Below are positions 34,502 to 48,500 of a stretch of 64,000 nt of DNA, one piece after another. The stretch's first letter is position 1, and every line of letters starts with the position of its first letter. Location of the stretch: the NCBI GenBank assembly GCA_003024175.1, contig MDYQ01000098.1, positions 29,709-93,708 of the forward strand, read 5' to 3'. The position numbers were made by a program, and so were the translations under genes. A model generated the notes under the pieces. The model worked only from the letters and a program-made list of their open reading frames with translations, was not told where the DNA came from and made no database searches. The DNA comes from Planoprotostelium fungivorum (taxonomy: Eukaryota; Evosea; Variosea; Cavosteliida; Cavosteliaceae).

Positions 34502-36166
34502 TCAAGCCAAAGTGACGCTGATAGATCCAGCAGAGTTTGCTTGTTCAGTGGCAAATTTTACGGGGGCTTGCGGAAGAACGAAAGCACTGTTAAGTGAAAT
34601 CACCAAAGTCTCTCCAGAAACAGACGGACCTGCAGAGTTAGCGGATCAAATTCACCACATCCTACCTGACAGAACTAGATTGTAAACAACAGAAAGGCCT
34701 ACGGTGGTGTCCAGAATTACAGTCGCTGTCTGTCCGCTCACGGTCACTTGAATTGAAATAGGGTAATAAAAGGGCGTATTACCCTGGTTGACGACCGTCG
34801 CAGCCACCGTTGCCTGACATCTAAAGAATTTTAATGCACTATGCCGCGTACAATACTCACTGGTTGCCAGTACAAGTCTGGGACACCTGAAGGGAGGACA
34901 AGTGAAGCTGATAGCCTAGGCGGGAGGCGGCGGATAGAGCATCCCTCTGAGTCTGACCACTGTACCCGGTAGAAAAGGCAAAATTGTTCCACACCCAAGC
35001 AATTCCGGTGTAATTCACACAAGTAGCCCAGCGCAATGGCTGCATAGACGGGCAACGACCCCCAAAGATGCAAGACTGTACTTCAGGGCGAATTTCGCCT
35101 CCAATCACCTTGTTAACGTCAATTACAGAAGGCAAAGTCTGAAGTATCATACTTGATGCCTCCAGCTGTCAGAAGCCTTTGTGGATTGTAATTGTCCGTA
35201 GAATGACCAAGTAGGATCACCGTAAGTGTCCGTACCGAAACTGTCATCGTGGAAACCAATGTTGACATGACTTGGGCTGTAGCCTCCCAAGACGTTTGGA
35301 TAACGGACCTACACGAGTAAATTTCAAAATCTCTGTTTTGGCTGAAATACCTGGAGCCTCGTCTTTTTGAAGGCCCTAGTGTACGAATCAAGAATGAGCT
35401 TTTGATTGGCAGTACTTGCAAATGGCATCTGTACGTATTTCAACAGAGACATGCAACCGCAATACCTCAGAGCAGTGCCATTCTCCCCAGTGACCTAACA
35501 GACCCAGCTGCCACACGGCAATGTGATTGTCTCCGTCATACTTTGCGCCTATCTTGCGTCAGAAAAGAAAGAGTTGAAAACTGACCGAGAGCTGCGATCA
35601 GCTGTTGGAGCGCCAAGATGAGGTTCTTATCGTTATAATCTGGATAGATGTTCCCGCTGCCGTCTCCATTGTCCATTGCTTTCGTCTGATTGAGAAAGGG
35701 TGGAAGGATTTGCTGTAAAGGTGAGATCGAGATGCAGACGTGGACATCACACCTGGATGCTCTTGCTGATCCAGCCTGGATAGTCCACAAAGATACGAAC
35801 GATCAGTTGGTGACCTGAATGGACCTTCAATCACAAGATGGTTGTGATGTGGTTCACCTCTCGCTGCGGCATTAGCGAGTGGTGCGTCAATGGAGGAAAA
35901 GTCAAACTTGTTCCAGTCAGGCATTAGAGGCGCGAACTGCACATATCGGTTCTCCATAGAACATGGAAAAGCAGAGCAGGGGTCTGTGGCATCTCCACCA
36001 AAAGCAACGAAACCTAACGATTCATTACTAATTCATCTAGATCACGTATCGCATCACCTTTCTGTGGGTTCCTCTGGGTGTTTGCAGTGCTGTAGGTGAA
36101 CTTTGAATTGAGAAGAACAGTACCACAGGCAAGCAGGGGTAGTAACAAGAGTATGCAGCTCTTCAT
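34502..36166 (-). CDS. Secreted DUF4874/DUF4832-type TIM-barrel protein
   Basis: The start at 36166 gives a signal peptide (MKSCILLLLPLLACGTVLL). Conserved blocks in order: HQLIVRIFVDYPGW; YPDYNDKNLILALQQLIAAL; KYDGDNHIAVWQLGLLGHWG plus EWH; LGGYSPSHVNIGFHDDSFGT; IGGEIRPEVQ. These match the bacterial and protist family with adjacent DUF4874 and DUF4832 domains, thought to be glycoside-hydrolase-like barrels. A C-terminal beta domain (VVNQGNTPFYYPISIQVTVS) resembles a carbohydrate-binding or fibronectin-like module. At least seven short introns are present, and the stop is at 34502. Likely an extracellular enzyme acting on polysaccharide, perhaps in feeding. The substrate is unknown. Confidence 0.75.
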
Positions 36167-36661
36167 CGTGTTGGTCCTGAGTGAATGAAAACTTCGTCTC
36201 GAGTAGGGTGTCCGCAGTATGACAGCAGTATTTTTTCCGCAAAAGGTATAAAACCCCCCTAATAATGGTCCGCTGTGGACAACTGTCATGAAATTGGAAG
36301 AAAATATCTGCTGAAGCTAAAGGCGAAAATCCCGGAACTGCCTTGGGTCTAAAGAAGGGTAATACCGTCTCCTTTGTGACCTCTTAGAGCAGATCCTCTT
36401 GGTGCACCGTGGGGCTTGACCAATGTAGCCAGAGTCGTACGACTTTGTTAGGCTCGGAACATGATCATATCTCTCTCAGTGAGGTGATACCTGGGCAGGG
36501 AATGAATGTCTCCCTTACCGGCGGAAATTCAGCATGCTCGTTGTCGTCAAAGGATGAGGGACATTGACCCTTTTAATTGATTCGAGGCGCGAGCATGAGG
36601 GAGCTCGGCTTTGGGAAGATAGAGTGGATTTTGGTGAGCTCGTCACTGTTTTCGAAGGTCA
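36167..36661. other. Intergenic
   Basis: This is the upstream region of the secreted barrel protein plus the 3' flank of the next gene. No coding signal or structured RNA recognised. Confidence 0.5.
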
Positions 36662-37581
36662 TCAGTTTGCTACCTGACCCATTACGAACTCGATGTAAGA
36701 GCGCGTCTCGGTTGGGTTGAGCGAATATTTCAATATATCACCAGCAATCGTCCTGCCTCCTCCCTGCGAAGAGCTGGTCGTTGCGTCGTGAACGCCGTAC
36801 GAGGGTGTGGTGAGGGAAGAAAAGGGGGATGGTTGCACATGTACGTATGAAGAGGTAGCAGCTGAGAGGAGTGACAAGGAGAGTGATTGGATTCGAGCAA
36901 AATTGTCAGCTCCAACATGAAACAATCGACTTCTTCGGGGGAACCGTCCCTCATGGTTCCGAAGACCTTCACCGAGACGACAACTGATCAGATAAGCGGG
37001 AGATACCAGCAGGAGAATTTGCTTCAAACCACGCTGAGAGATCGGCATTCTTCTCGACAGGCAGCAAGGCAAGGGTAGCCTTGCCGTTCGCGGGGTCGCG
37101 GCAAACGGAATAGTGATGAAATCGAGTGGGAGAGACTCTTCTCTGGCATTCCTACAGACAATAAGCACCCCCATCTGCACATAAAACTCACGAGACGAGA
37201 ATCCCCATTACAGCACGGTCGTACGGCACGTCAAAGCACAGCTGAAACATGGGACCAGAAGGCTGATCCTCCTGAGCAGCGTCGATCTTATTGAACATAC
37301 GCGGAAGCTCGACAGTGTCCACCGGTTGATCTAGGTATCTATCCCAAGTGAAATAGATAGATACCTGTCTCAGTCGAAATCGGTGCTGAGAGAGGCGAGA
37401 GTGCGAGCTCTTCCTTCCACCTCTTGTACTTGTTGATGACTCTACCTAGGTCGAAGAAGGCATCATCGCGCAAGGAAATAATGACGTGCAGACCACCACT
37501 TGTCGCGACAAATTTAGATATTGAGACACCCTCCTCCAATTCAAGTGTATGCAGTCTCAACGATTGGACACATTTATTCAT
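36662..37581 (-). CDS. Hypothetical soluble protein, multi-exon
   Basis: The start at 37581 gives MNKCVQSLRLHTLELEEG and then SISKFVATSGGLHVIISLRD. A donor within KYKR joins to YLDQPVDTVELPRMFNKID and PMFQLCFDVPYDRAVMGIL. Further exons carry PANGKATLALLPVEKNADLS, AWFEANSPAGISRLSDQL, VKVFGTMRDGSPEEVDCFM, and a tail ending ETRSYIEFVMGQVAN at 36662. The splice sites between the middle exons are not fully settled. It looks globular, with no signal peptide or membrane segment. I do not recognise the family. Confidence 0.5.
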
Positions 37582-37645
37582 CGCTTAATAACAGAGTGGC
37601 CGTGCAGGGAGTGAAGGGACATTTCGATCTAGCTCGTTATAGATG

Positions 37646-38814
37646 CTATGTCACGGCCTGAGGTGAAGGCATGAAGTAGACCGTCAAGCAGTAAGGAAAA
37701 CTTTCCGGGCTCATCTCCCGGTGATGAAGGGCCGTACCTTCCACGAATTTCTGATCATCGTCACTCATGGGATCACCACCGATCATCGATCATCTCACCA
37801 TGCCGTGTCGGTCCAGCGTGCGAACGTCTCTGGGTGAGAACGTTCTCAGGAAACAGGGAACCGTCACACTGACCTCGGAAGAGAAGACGGACCATGCCAT
37901 CAGGGATGCATTCGTGTAGTCGAATATTCCGACCATGTCCAGCGAGTTCATCTCGGCGACCGGTACAGAGAGGCCGGTCAGGCGATAGAAGGCCAGATTG
38001 GCGTAGACGGGCTGTTGTTGTCAGGAGACCTCTGAAGAGATGAAGGACTCACCCTCCTCCAACAGTCATAGAGGATGCACGAGATGGGAACGTTGTCGAT
38101 CAGCTGCTTCTGCTCCTTGTGGAGATCAACGAGGGATCAAGCATGAGACGATGCTCACGTTCAATTTGATCTCTGTGATTCTGGGATCTAGGTGTTTGAC
38201 TCTGGTATAATACATTTCGGCTGCTGATTTGAAGAACATGGTTGCCTCCCTTTCTGACATCCAACCACTGGCTATCGTCAGCACATCACCAGAAACCTCA
38301 TCTTAGCCATTTGCGATGAGACTCACCGGCTAATGAAGAGTTGGATAACATTTGCAGCATGATCATCCGTAGGTAGTGGTGGTGGAGTGGTATGGCCAGA
38401 GTGTGAGTTGGCCGCGTGGCTTTCTTGATAGAACCAACTCATCTCCAGTGCTTCTTTTCGAATCGCTGTTGATTGTGATTGAGGTGGTGTGGTCTGTGGC
38501 GGACTAGTCCTCCCATTGGATGTCTGATAAAAGTGGCTGCTTATTGGAGTGGGATATCGATCAGATCTTGATTCTGTTTGATGTGATATGATGGGTGACG
38601 GTTGTTGTATGAGCTGCGGTTGGTGCGTGTTAGGTGATTGAGCTTGAGAAGTTGGAGTCATGTCGTCGTAAACCTCCAGACATTCTCGATTCAGCCGAAT
38701 GCAGCGACCGCAGGGCCGGGCTGATTTCGATTCAGATCAAACATCGATCCATCATCAGAGCTCACCACCATCACAACTAACATGTGAGGACCGACAAGAC
38801 CGGCAGGTCTTCAT
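37646..38814 (-). CDS. Zn2Cys6-PAS transcription factor (AcuK/ERT1-like)
   Basis: The start at 38814 opens directly into a Zn(II)2Cys6 cluster split by an intron: CRSCRSSHVSCDG, then ARPCGRCIRLNREC. All six cysteines are present with fungal-type spacing. A Ser/Pro/Gln-rich linker follows (PPQTTPPQSQSTAIRKEA). A PAS-like domain comes next (PVYANLAFYRLTGLSVPV, MVGIFDYTNASLMAWSVF), then a short C-terminal exon (FPYCLTVYFMPSPQAVT, stop 37646). Fungal AcuK/AcuM/ERT1 regulators of gluconeogenesis combine a Zn cluster with PAS, and this gene has the same order. Zn2Cys6 proteins are rare outside fungi but known in Amoebozoa. It is nuclear by inference. Confidence 0.75.
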
Positions 38815-39072
38815 GGTGGCTCTCCTCATTCTCGGCTGTCCGAGTTTTCTCGCGCTTCGTAGAACCTTCGCGTTGTAGATGACTTCCCGGGGTTATGTGT
38901 CACGTCTCCACACTCACAGAATCCACCACCAATGGTCAGATGCATCCCTCCGGGCCAGACGTCATTTGGTGATGTCGCTATTTGCATCGAAATAAAAACG
39001 AATCTCCACACTCACTCCTGTCCCTGCTTCCTCGTCAGAAGACATGCGAACACTCCTCTATCGATTCATTCA

Positions 39073-41255
39073 TTAATAGATCATCTGTCTCGCCCTCCCC
39101 GTCCATAAATAAACTACCGCCCCAGCCAGATAGACTCCAGCCGACATGAGGAACATGATGTTCCACCTTCCAATCGGTGCCTCGTCGATGTTGTCTCCCA
39201 GCACAGGGCCAGCGATGACCGTAGAGAGGATGGCCGTGGAAGTGGCAATCGTGTTGCCCAGGCCATAGACGATTCCAGAATGGTGGGGGGCGATATCGAC
39301 GTAGTTCGGTCCGATACTGGCAGACTGAAAACCATAAAAAGCCTGACCTAGCACCTGATCGCGTGTCAAGATGAGACACGTGAGTGCGATCATGATGATG
39401 AGTCATCACCAGATAGGCCACCGAGAGGAAATGGTTCTCTGGGTGAGTGCAGAGGAGGGCGAGTGAAGCAGCGGAACCCACAAAGTTCAACGTCATGAAG
39501 ATCTTCCGAACGACCTCGATCCTCTCTATACCACACAGAGGAAGAATCTCTAAAGAAGCGTCCAACATTCTAGAGCTCTCCCTTCTCTCTTCTTCTTCGC
39601 GAGTGGTGGGATGGTGATCGACGTCATCACTCAGGTGATCGCCTCGGGGAAGATCATCATCGACTAAGACCACCGTACGGCCTCGGTTGATCATCCAATC
39701 GGCAATTCTTCCGGCCAGAAGGGAGACGAGGATGCCGATGACATTGGGCAGCCATAGGAAGAAACTCTGCTTAGAGAGATTGAATTGTAGGACGCTCTTG
39801 AAGTATTGTGGAGCCCATACTAAGAGCGTATAGAATCCCCAGGCACCTTCCGTTGTGTCAAGATAATGTCGATGAGGTCAATGAGGTCGGTGATCGTGAT
39901 GCTGGTGATGTCATCTCATCGATGACATAACTCACTGCAGAAATGGGAGAAAATCAGACCCCAGATGGGCACGGAAGTAAGGATATCCACCCATGGCACT
40001 TTCCTGTCGAATTTCGCCTGCTTTCCCTCCGCAATCAACTCGGCTTCGTATCTCGATAGCCAACGGTTTTCTGCACATTCTCAGATACTCATTGATGATA
40101 TGGACACATATGATTATGATGATATGTGCACATATGATTGATCGATACGATGTGAATGTGAAAACATTATGAACTCACCCGTGGGTGTAGAGGTGACCAA
40201 AAACATCCAAAAGATGAACCACACCATTCCTGTTTCATATCACGCTATTTTCTCGGGAGTGGTTGATTTACCTGCCAAACCACTGACGTAGAAGTTCCAC
40301 TGCCAGCCGTACATCTCAGTGATAGGTGCAGTCGTAGCGTAGGCAAGGATAGTGCCTAATCCACTGTCCGTGTCAGTTGACCAACACATCCGCATCGCGA
40401 TCGTGGTGATGGCGTCTCACCTGCCCGTACCAGTGATGGTGAGTAGGAGAGTCATCTGTCGTGATGATCAGTCGAAACATTTGCGTCCTGACGTGGAAAT
40501 CAACTCACTTCTCTCTGTGGGAACCAATTGGATGCAATGTCACTGACACAGGGGTAGGTCACTGCCTCAAATACGCCAGTCATGAGCCTACAGATGAGAA
40601 AGAGGGCATCACTTTCCACACAGAAGGGAAGGAGAAACGTACAAATAGAGGAACCGAGGACACCTACGCCGATGACGATCTGAAGATGTGTCATATTGTG
40701 TCCCTCAAAGATGATGTGGGTACCTGATTACCAAAGAGGAGACACATGCGACCACCGGGGATCTGTAATGTCATGTAACCGACGAAAAATGAAGCCAATG
40801 CGAATGCTTGTAGAGTCAGGATGGATCGATGTCATGATGTGCTCACTGGTGAATGTTGTCGTCCATTTGTATTGTTCCTTGAGTGTGACTTCTGCTACCG
40901 ATAAGATGGACCTTTGAAGATATACCACTAGCGTCGCTGTGAATGTTCAATCAACAGACAGAAATGTCTTTATACTGATGCAAGTGGTCGAAAATGAAGT
41001 GAAGATTGTCTACTCACCCAAAACAACCATTGTCACCACAATCATTCGTTGTGGAAAATAGCAGCCGACCACTTCTGTTGTCGTATCCTTCTCAGGGACG
41101 ATGGATACACCGCTAGCATCACTGTAAAGAGACGACACCGACCCGTAACTTCGATGCTTCTCTCTCTCTGTGCCTATATCATAATCGATAGTATTGAGCA
41201 ATCTCGTATTCGGAGAGCCAGGAAGGCTTTGTCTAGAGGCATCTATTCTGGACAT
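39073..41255 (-). CDS. SLC17-family anion/phosphate transporter (MFS)
   Basis: The first ATG is at 41255 (MSRIDASRQSLPGSPN). A cytosolic Ser-rich N-terminus is followed by about twelve transmembrane helices over many short exons. Family blocks: VYLQRSILSVAEVTLKEQY; GYMTLQIPGGRMCLLFGNQ; SICTFLLPFCVESDALF; GVFEAVTYPCVSDIASNWFP; VDILTSVPIWGLIFSHFC; FYGFQSASIGPNYVDIAP; HHSGIVYGLGNTIATSTAIL. These are typical of SLC17 (sialin, vesicular glutamate and Na-phosphate transporters). A large cytosolic loop rich in Asp, His and Glu interrupts helices 7-8. The stop is at 39073 (TGRARQMIY). The substrate cannot be assigned; an organic anion in lysosome or vesicles is likely. Confidence 0.85.
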
Positions 41256-41744
41256 GCGTGCTGTTGGCCAGCTGACCGCGAAAAATGCCCTTTCGCGCAC
41301 GAAAAGACAAAGCTTCGGAGAATTTGTTTATTACCCGCGTTCACCCCCTCTACTGCTGGCGACCTCAGCGTGGTCTGTTTCAGCATTTTATGAGGCACTA
41401 TACTGATCTCCAATCAGGTCATTGAACTGTGGCCTTTCTGCAAGTGAGACCACACAATCTTCAATCAAAAAGGAATGCAGTGGTAATCATTCAGTACGTG
41501 AAACTGAATGATTACCATAAGGGTGTTGTCTCTGTTTGTACACACCCCAGGTGCGTGGTCCTCTTCTCATGACGATGTGAAAGATCACAAGGATGATCTG
41601 CCTTGTCAGTAACGATCGAAGATTAAGGCAGAACAACGGAAGATGAATAGATCGTGCGAGTCTATTATGAAACACAATGTATTCACACGTCAGCCGCTGT
41701 CGGAATTTTAATCCTGTCCAAGATGATCGATCAGTGATTCAAGG
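41256..41744. other. Intergenic with a perfect hairpin
   Basis: No gene seen between the SLC17 start and the LRRC23 stop. It contains the inverted repeat at 41481-41517 (separate entry). Confidence 0.6.
41481..41517. repeat. Perfect 15-bp inverted repeat, 7-nt loop
   Basis: TGGTAATCATTCAGT (41481-41495) is exactly complementary to ACTGAATGATTACCA (41503-41517). The loop is ACGTGAA. It could be an RNA hairpin, a terminator-like signal, a dimeric site or a small mobile-element footprint. Confidence 0.85.
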
Positions 41745-43143
41745 TTAAGCATCCGTCTCCGTCTCTGTATCCTCCTGTGTCTCGGTGTCATCTTGTGTTT
41801 CGGTGTCGTCTTGCGTCTCTTCTTCTTCTTCCTCTTCTGCTTCGCTCTCTGAAGTGGCCTCTTCCTCTTCCTTCTCTTGGGCCAAAGCTGCTGCCTCCGC
41901 CGCTGCCTTAGCTTCTGCTTCGGCGATCTGTGCTGCCTTTCTCTCTTCCAGTAGTTCGTTTGCTTCCTCATAGTCTTCTGCCTGTATGTCCATCAGATGG
42001 ATTTGCGTGAAAAATGTACCTCAAATTCGTCTTTATCCAGCTGGAGAAGCTGTGGTAATACCATTAAGATCTCCATCCGATAGTTGTCAATCTTTGATAT
42101 CGGATTTCCTGATAAATCATCAGTCTACGATTACCACGGGAGATGTGATGACTGGCGATGATCTATACCTTGCAGCACTAACGTTCTCAGATTTACTAAC
42201 TGCTTCAAAGGTTCCAAAGCTTCAATGTCTATATGATTATCCCTCCGATCGGTCAGTCGTCATACAGATACCCTCGTTCAGCATCTCACCTCAAGTTCAG
42301 ATAGTGTATAGATTGAGCCGTCTCGATGCCTTTGAGGCTAGAGATCTTGTTCGATCTCAGGTGCAATCGATCCAATGCCGTCAGTTGATCGAGATCTTCT
42401 ATCGTTGTGATCTCATTTTCTGCCTGGATATGTCGATGAGTGATCATCATATTCAATCGGCATACCAAGTAGAGAGATTTGATCTTGTAAGCTTCTATTC
42501 CTTTTGTTGTGGTGAGGCGATTTCCTCTGGCCTCAAGAAGGCTCAGGGACGTCAGCCGCTTCAGGCCAGTAAGCTCCGTCAATCGATTTCCTTCACGTTT
42601 TATTCGAAACCGATGATCAACGGACACTCACCATTCAGGTTCAGTTCTCGTAGCATGGCGAAACCAAGTTGTGGTAGCTCTGCCAGTTGATTTTCGCTCA
42701 GGTTCAACAATTGAAGATATTGCTCTACGTCAATCAGGTCATTTCATTCACTCGCACTCACTGTCTGTCACATCGAACTCGCTCAGGGCATTATCGTGTG
42801 CATCGACCGTGATGAGGTACTCCAGAGATGATAGCGGCCCCAAAGATTTCAATTTGTTCTTCGAAGCATCCACGAATCGCAAATGTTCATAGGTGGAAAC
42901 TGCGGCCACATCTGTCAGCTCTTGACCTGTGATGTCTAACTTGACAAATGCATGGCTGAGACCATCTGCCGTTCGAGCCAGATGAGACAATCCTTTGGCG
43001 ATGATCTCTCTCGTGAGAGGCACCTCCTTCGGTGGTTGAACTTGTCCGATTGTCTGCTCTTCGCTGTTCTCCTCACTCTCATCGGTCCCTCTCTCGTCTA
43101 TAACCTCCTCGCTCTCGCTGTGGTTTGCCTCGTCCTCGCTCAT
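41745..43143 (-). CDS. LRRC23: LRRC23, axonemal radial-spoke leucine-rich repeat protein
   Basis: The start at 43143 opens an acidic N-terminus (MSEDEANHSESEEV). The block PLTREIIAKGLSHLARTADG, then LSHAFVKLDITGQELTDV, is the LRRC23 N-terminal signature. SDS22-type repeats follow (YEHLRFVDASKNKLKSLGPL, LTELTGLKRLTSLSLLEARG, ALDRLHLRSNKISSLKGIE). The tail is Glu-rich (about 80 residues with TQDDTE repeats) and ends at 41745. LRRC23 is a component of radial spoke 3 in motile cilia of animals, algae and ciliates, so its presence implies a 9+2 flagellum at some life stage. Six or more short introns are inferred. Confidence 0.85.
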
Positions 43144-43389
43144 CTTTGTGTCCACTGAAATGTTCACTATTTTCCGGGCTCGTGGTCTAAATAAAGAAAC
43201 TGTCCAATTACAACGCTCCTGTGAGGTCACCGTCAGACAATGAGGTGCACACTGAAACAAATAGCGAAGGATATAATCTGAGTAGACTCTCAGGTGCTCG
43301 ACAGTGTACTCTCATATGCAAGAGAAACCACAAAATAACAGAAAAAAAGGAATCGTTTTGGTCTTTACACTCTACATCTATTTACCCCT

Positions 43390-45400
<2,011 letters not shown>

Positions 45401-45492
45401 GAAGAATAGAGAGTGAAGAAGAGTTGAGAGTGAAGAAGAGTTGAGAGTGAAGAAGAATAGAGAGTGAAGAAGAGTCGAGAGTGAAGAAGAGG
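45401..45492. repeat. 17-18-nt tandem repeat after BET gene
   Basis: About five copies of GAGAGTGAAGAAGAGTT with small variants, lying just 3' of the BET gene stop at 45513 on the minus strand. Confidence 0.85.
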
Positions 45493-45512
45493 AATACACA
45501 GAGGTAGATGTA

Positions 45513-48500
45513 TCAAGAGTTCGAGCCTTCTTCGCGGTTGGGCTCCGTTGCGGGGATGACGGGGTTCCAAGAGTGAGCCATAGAAGGACCCATGCTGTTC
45601 ATCCTCTCAAAGTCAGCCATCAGCGTACTCTGATCCATCAAGTTGACTTGTCTCGATGCCTGCACCCTTCAGCCCTCCTTCTCTCTTTCTTCCTCTCACC
45701 TCTTCTCTCGCCTTTCGCTCGGCTGCCCTCTTCTCATCCAACTCCCTCTGTGCCGTCGTTCTCTTCTCTTCTTCCTCCCTCTTCTTCCTCTCCTCCTCCT
45801 CTTCCTTCTTCCTCTTCTCTTCCTCCTCTCTGTCCTGCTTCTCCTTCTTCTCCTTCTCCTCTTGCTCCTGCAATTCCTTCTCCTGTTCCATCTCAGTCTT
45901 TCCCTTCCTCTCCTCTCACCCTCTCTTTCCGCATCAAGTCACGGTTCTGAAACTGCTCGAACGTGTCATCCTTCTTCTCCACCGCAACAGGTTGGCTCGT
46001 TGTCACAGGGGGAGCACCCATCGTTGTCCAAGAGCTCAAGTTCTTCAGCTCGATCTCCTTCTTGATGGTCGGTTGCAGGATGGTCGGTAGGCTCTCCGCT
46101 TTGGCTCCCACAGGTGCCACTGGAGCTGCCGTGGGTGTCACGGGTGCCGGGTGAGCGGCTGTAGGTGTTGGTGTCTTGGGTGCCACCGCATTTAGAGGTG
46201 GAGTCGTCACGGTGGGTGCTGCAGACTGTGGCTGTGCGGCGGGAGGTTGAACCAGCTGCACGACCGGTGGTGCGGCCGAAGGGTGAGACGGTTTGGCCTG
46301 GTCCATGTGAGACGACGAATGAGGAGACAGTCTCACCTTGTCTTCCGTCTCCGAGTCCGAGGAGTCACTGCTCGAAGACGAAGAGTCCGAGTCAGAATCC
46401 GAATCAGAAGAGGAGGAAGAGTCGGAGCTGTTGTTGTTGTTGCTGTCCTTGGGGATCTCCACGGAGGGATAGTCCGAGTGGGGGGCAACATCATCATCCA
46501 CCACGTTGAGTATCTCCTCCTTTCCATTTCCTCTGGGATTGCTCGGTGTAGGGCCTCCGGGGCGGGGGAGATTTGCCGTGCGATTCTGCAGATCGTTGAG
46601 ACGATCTTTGACATCTTGAATGTGCTTCTCCGTCTGTGATTGTGTGGCCTCGACCTTTCTCTGTCAGTCTCGGAGGAAGAGAAGGGTGTCACCTGAGCGA
46701 GCTGAGCGGTCTTGTCCAAGAGAGGGGCGCCCTTCTTCTTGGGGTGAGAGGAGGGTGTTCCACGGTTGGCAGAGAGAGAGGAGCGAGTGCGATTCTTCTT
46801 GCTGTTGACGGATTTGACGTACTTCTCTAAGGCTCTGAGAGTGACAGTGTCCAGGGTGTCGATCTCGATCTCGATCTCATCGGGTTTGTTCTGTGCGAGG
46901 CTGGGCATGTGTTGAGAGATGATCTCCACCACTCGTCCCAAGTTTTCGTTGGAAAAGTTGTTGATGCTCTGGCTCAATTCGCGTTTTTCCTCAAATGTCA
47001 TCTCCCTGGATTTTCTCAGTCCACATCGTCATCCATATATAGAGTAAGAGATAATAGAGTGGAGAGAGATAGAATAAGAGAGATAATGGAATGAATACTG
47101 ACTTGAGCGCTTCGTTAGGAGTGTTCTTGGGGGTTCTACGCGATGGAGCCCTTGGGGTGATGGGAGCGGAATCCAGTGGAAGGTCAGTGACGCCGGGCAC
47201 GATGGGAGGGGGAATGAGAGGAGGAGGTGTGACCAGCGTTCGTGGTGGTGGCGTTTCAATCTGAGAGTACCACGAATGGAATTTGGCCCACAGGTTGTTG
47301 GCCATGACGACGATATCGCTTCCTTCTTGGTTGTACGTGTGTGCGTTTTGGAAGGTCAGTAAGACGTGATCGTAAATCTGGTGAGGAGGTCAGTTCTGCA
47401 GGTCTGGGTGAGTGTACCTGCTCTGGGCTGGTGTATTCGCTATTGCAGAGGCTGTTCCATACGGTTCCAAGATCCATGGGATGTTTGATGATGGTGAGAT
47501 AGTCGGGAATGTTCAGGGCCTTCACATCTACCGGTGAGTTGAAGGGCCAAGCCCATTCTTCGTTTCGTACTCGCTTGAGGACCTTCATCTTTCAGCTACA
47601 AGCTTTTCACGAGGGCATAAGGAATCTCGCCTGTTGAACCTTGCCCATGACACCAGTGAGATTCTGTGAATCGTCCATGGCATATTCGTCGGGAATCTTG
47701 GGTCGTACGGGTCTTCTCTGTCGTGGTTGAGGCGTAGTCGATGCGGGTGGACCCGATCTTCTTCTCATCTTCTTTTCCTCTTCTTCATCCGATTCGTATG
47801 CGTCGTAGGGGTCTCTCGTTTTCTTGGGCAGTTTCTTCTTGGTGCTGCTGAACGTCGGTGATTTCACCTGCGCTGCATTCAGATACCTCGTTCGTCGAAT
47901 CTTCTCGTTTCTCACCTTCTTTGGATGAACGGCAGGGGGGGGTGACGTGGCGATGACGACCTGCTCTTGCACCACTTCTAACTGCTTTGTTCGTGTGTCC
48001 AGCTGATGCTCGGCGGCGGCGATCTGAGTCTGGAGGGCTTTGAGGTGGTTCTCCAGCTCTTCCTTCTTTCTCTCCATCTCCTGTGCCAGTCGGATAGTCT
48101 CTGGGTCTGGTTGTGGGGGTGGAGGGGGAGTGGGGGTGGCTATCGGTGTGGTGGGAGCGGATTTCTTTTCTTCTTTGACGGAGGGTGGCAGGGTGACAGT
48201 GAAAACCTTCGATTTCTTGTCTTCCTTATTCTTCTTCTTTTCACCTTTAGTAGGGGTGACTTCTTCGTCGGATTCCTCCTTTTTGGTACGCTTGCGTCCT
48301 CTCTTCTCCTTTTTCTCCTCTTTCGCGGGTGATTCTTTCTCTTTCTCCTCTTGCTCGTCCTAACTCTGTCAAAAGAGTTGTTCCTCTCGAGAGATTCACC
48401 TCCGTAAATTCCGAGCGAGCGGACTTCCTCCTCTCCCTCTTATTGGGTAGAACGGAGGGTTCCTGCTTATCTTCAGTCCCCGACCAGGACATCACCCAAT

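Noticed and set aside
41285-41300. TTTCGCGC as an E2F site upstream of the SLC17 gene
   Set aside because: It is a single short match with no cell-cycle link for the gene, too weak to list as a feature.
45401-45492. CRISPR-like array
   Set aside because: The units are contiguous, with no unique spacers; a simple tandem repeat next to a eukaryotic gene.
45573-48363. Plus-strand Ser/Leu-rich ORFs
   Set aside because: They are antisense to Lys/Glu-rich BET coding exons.
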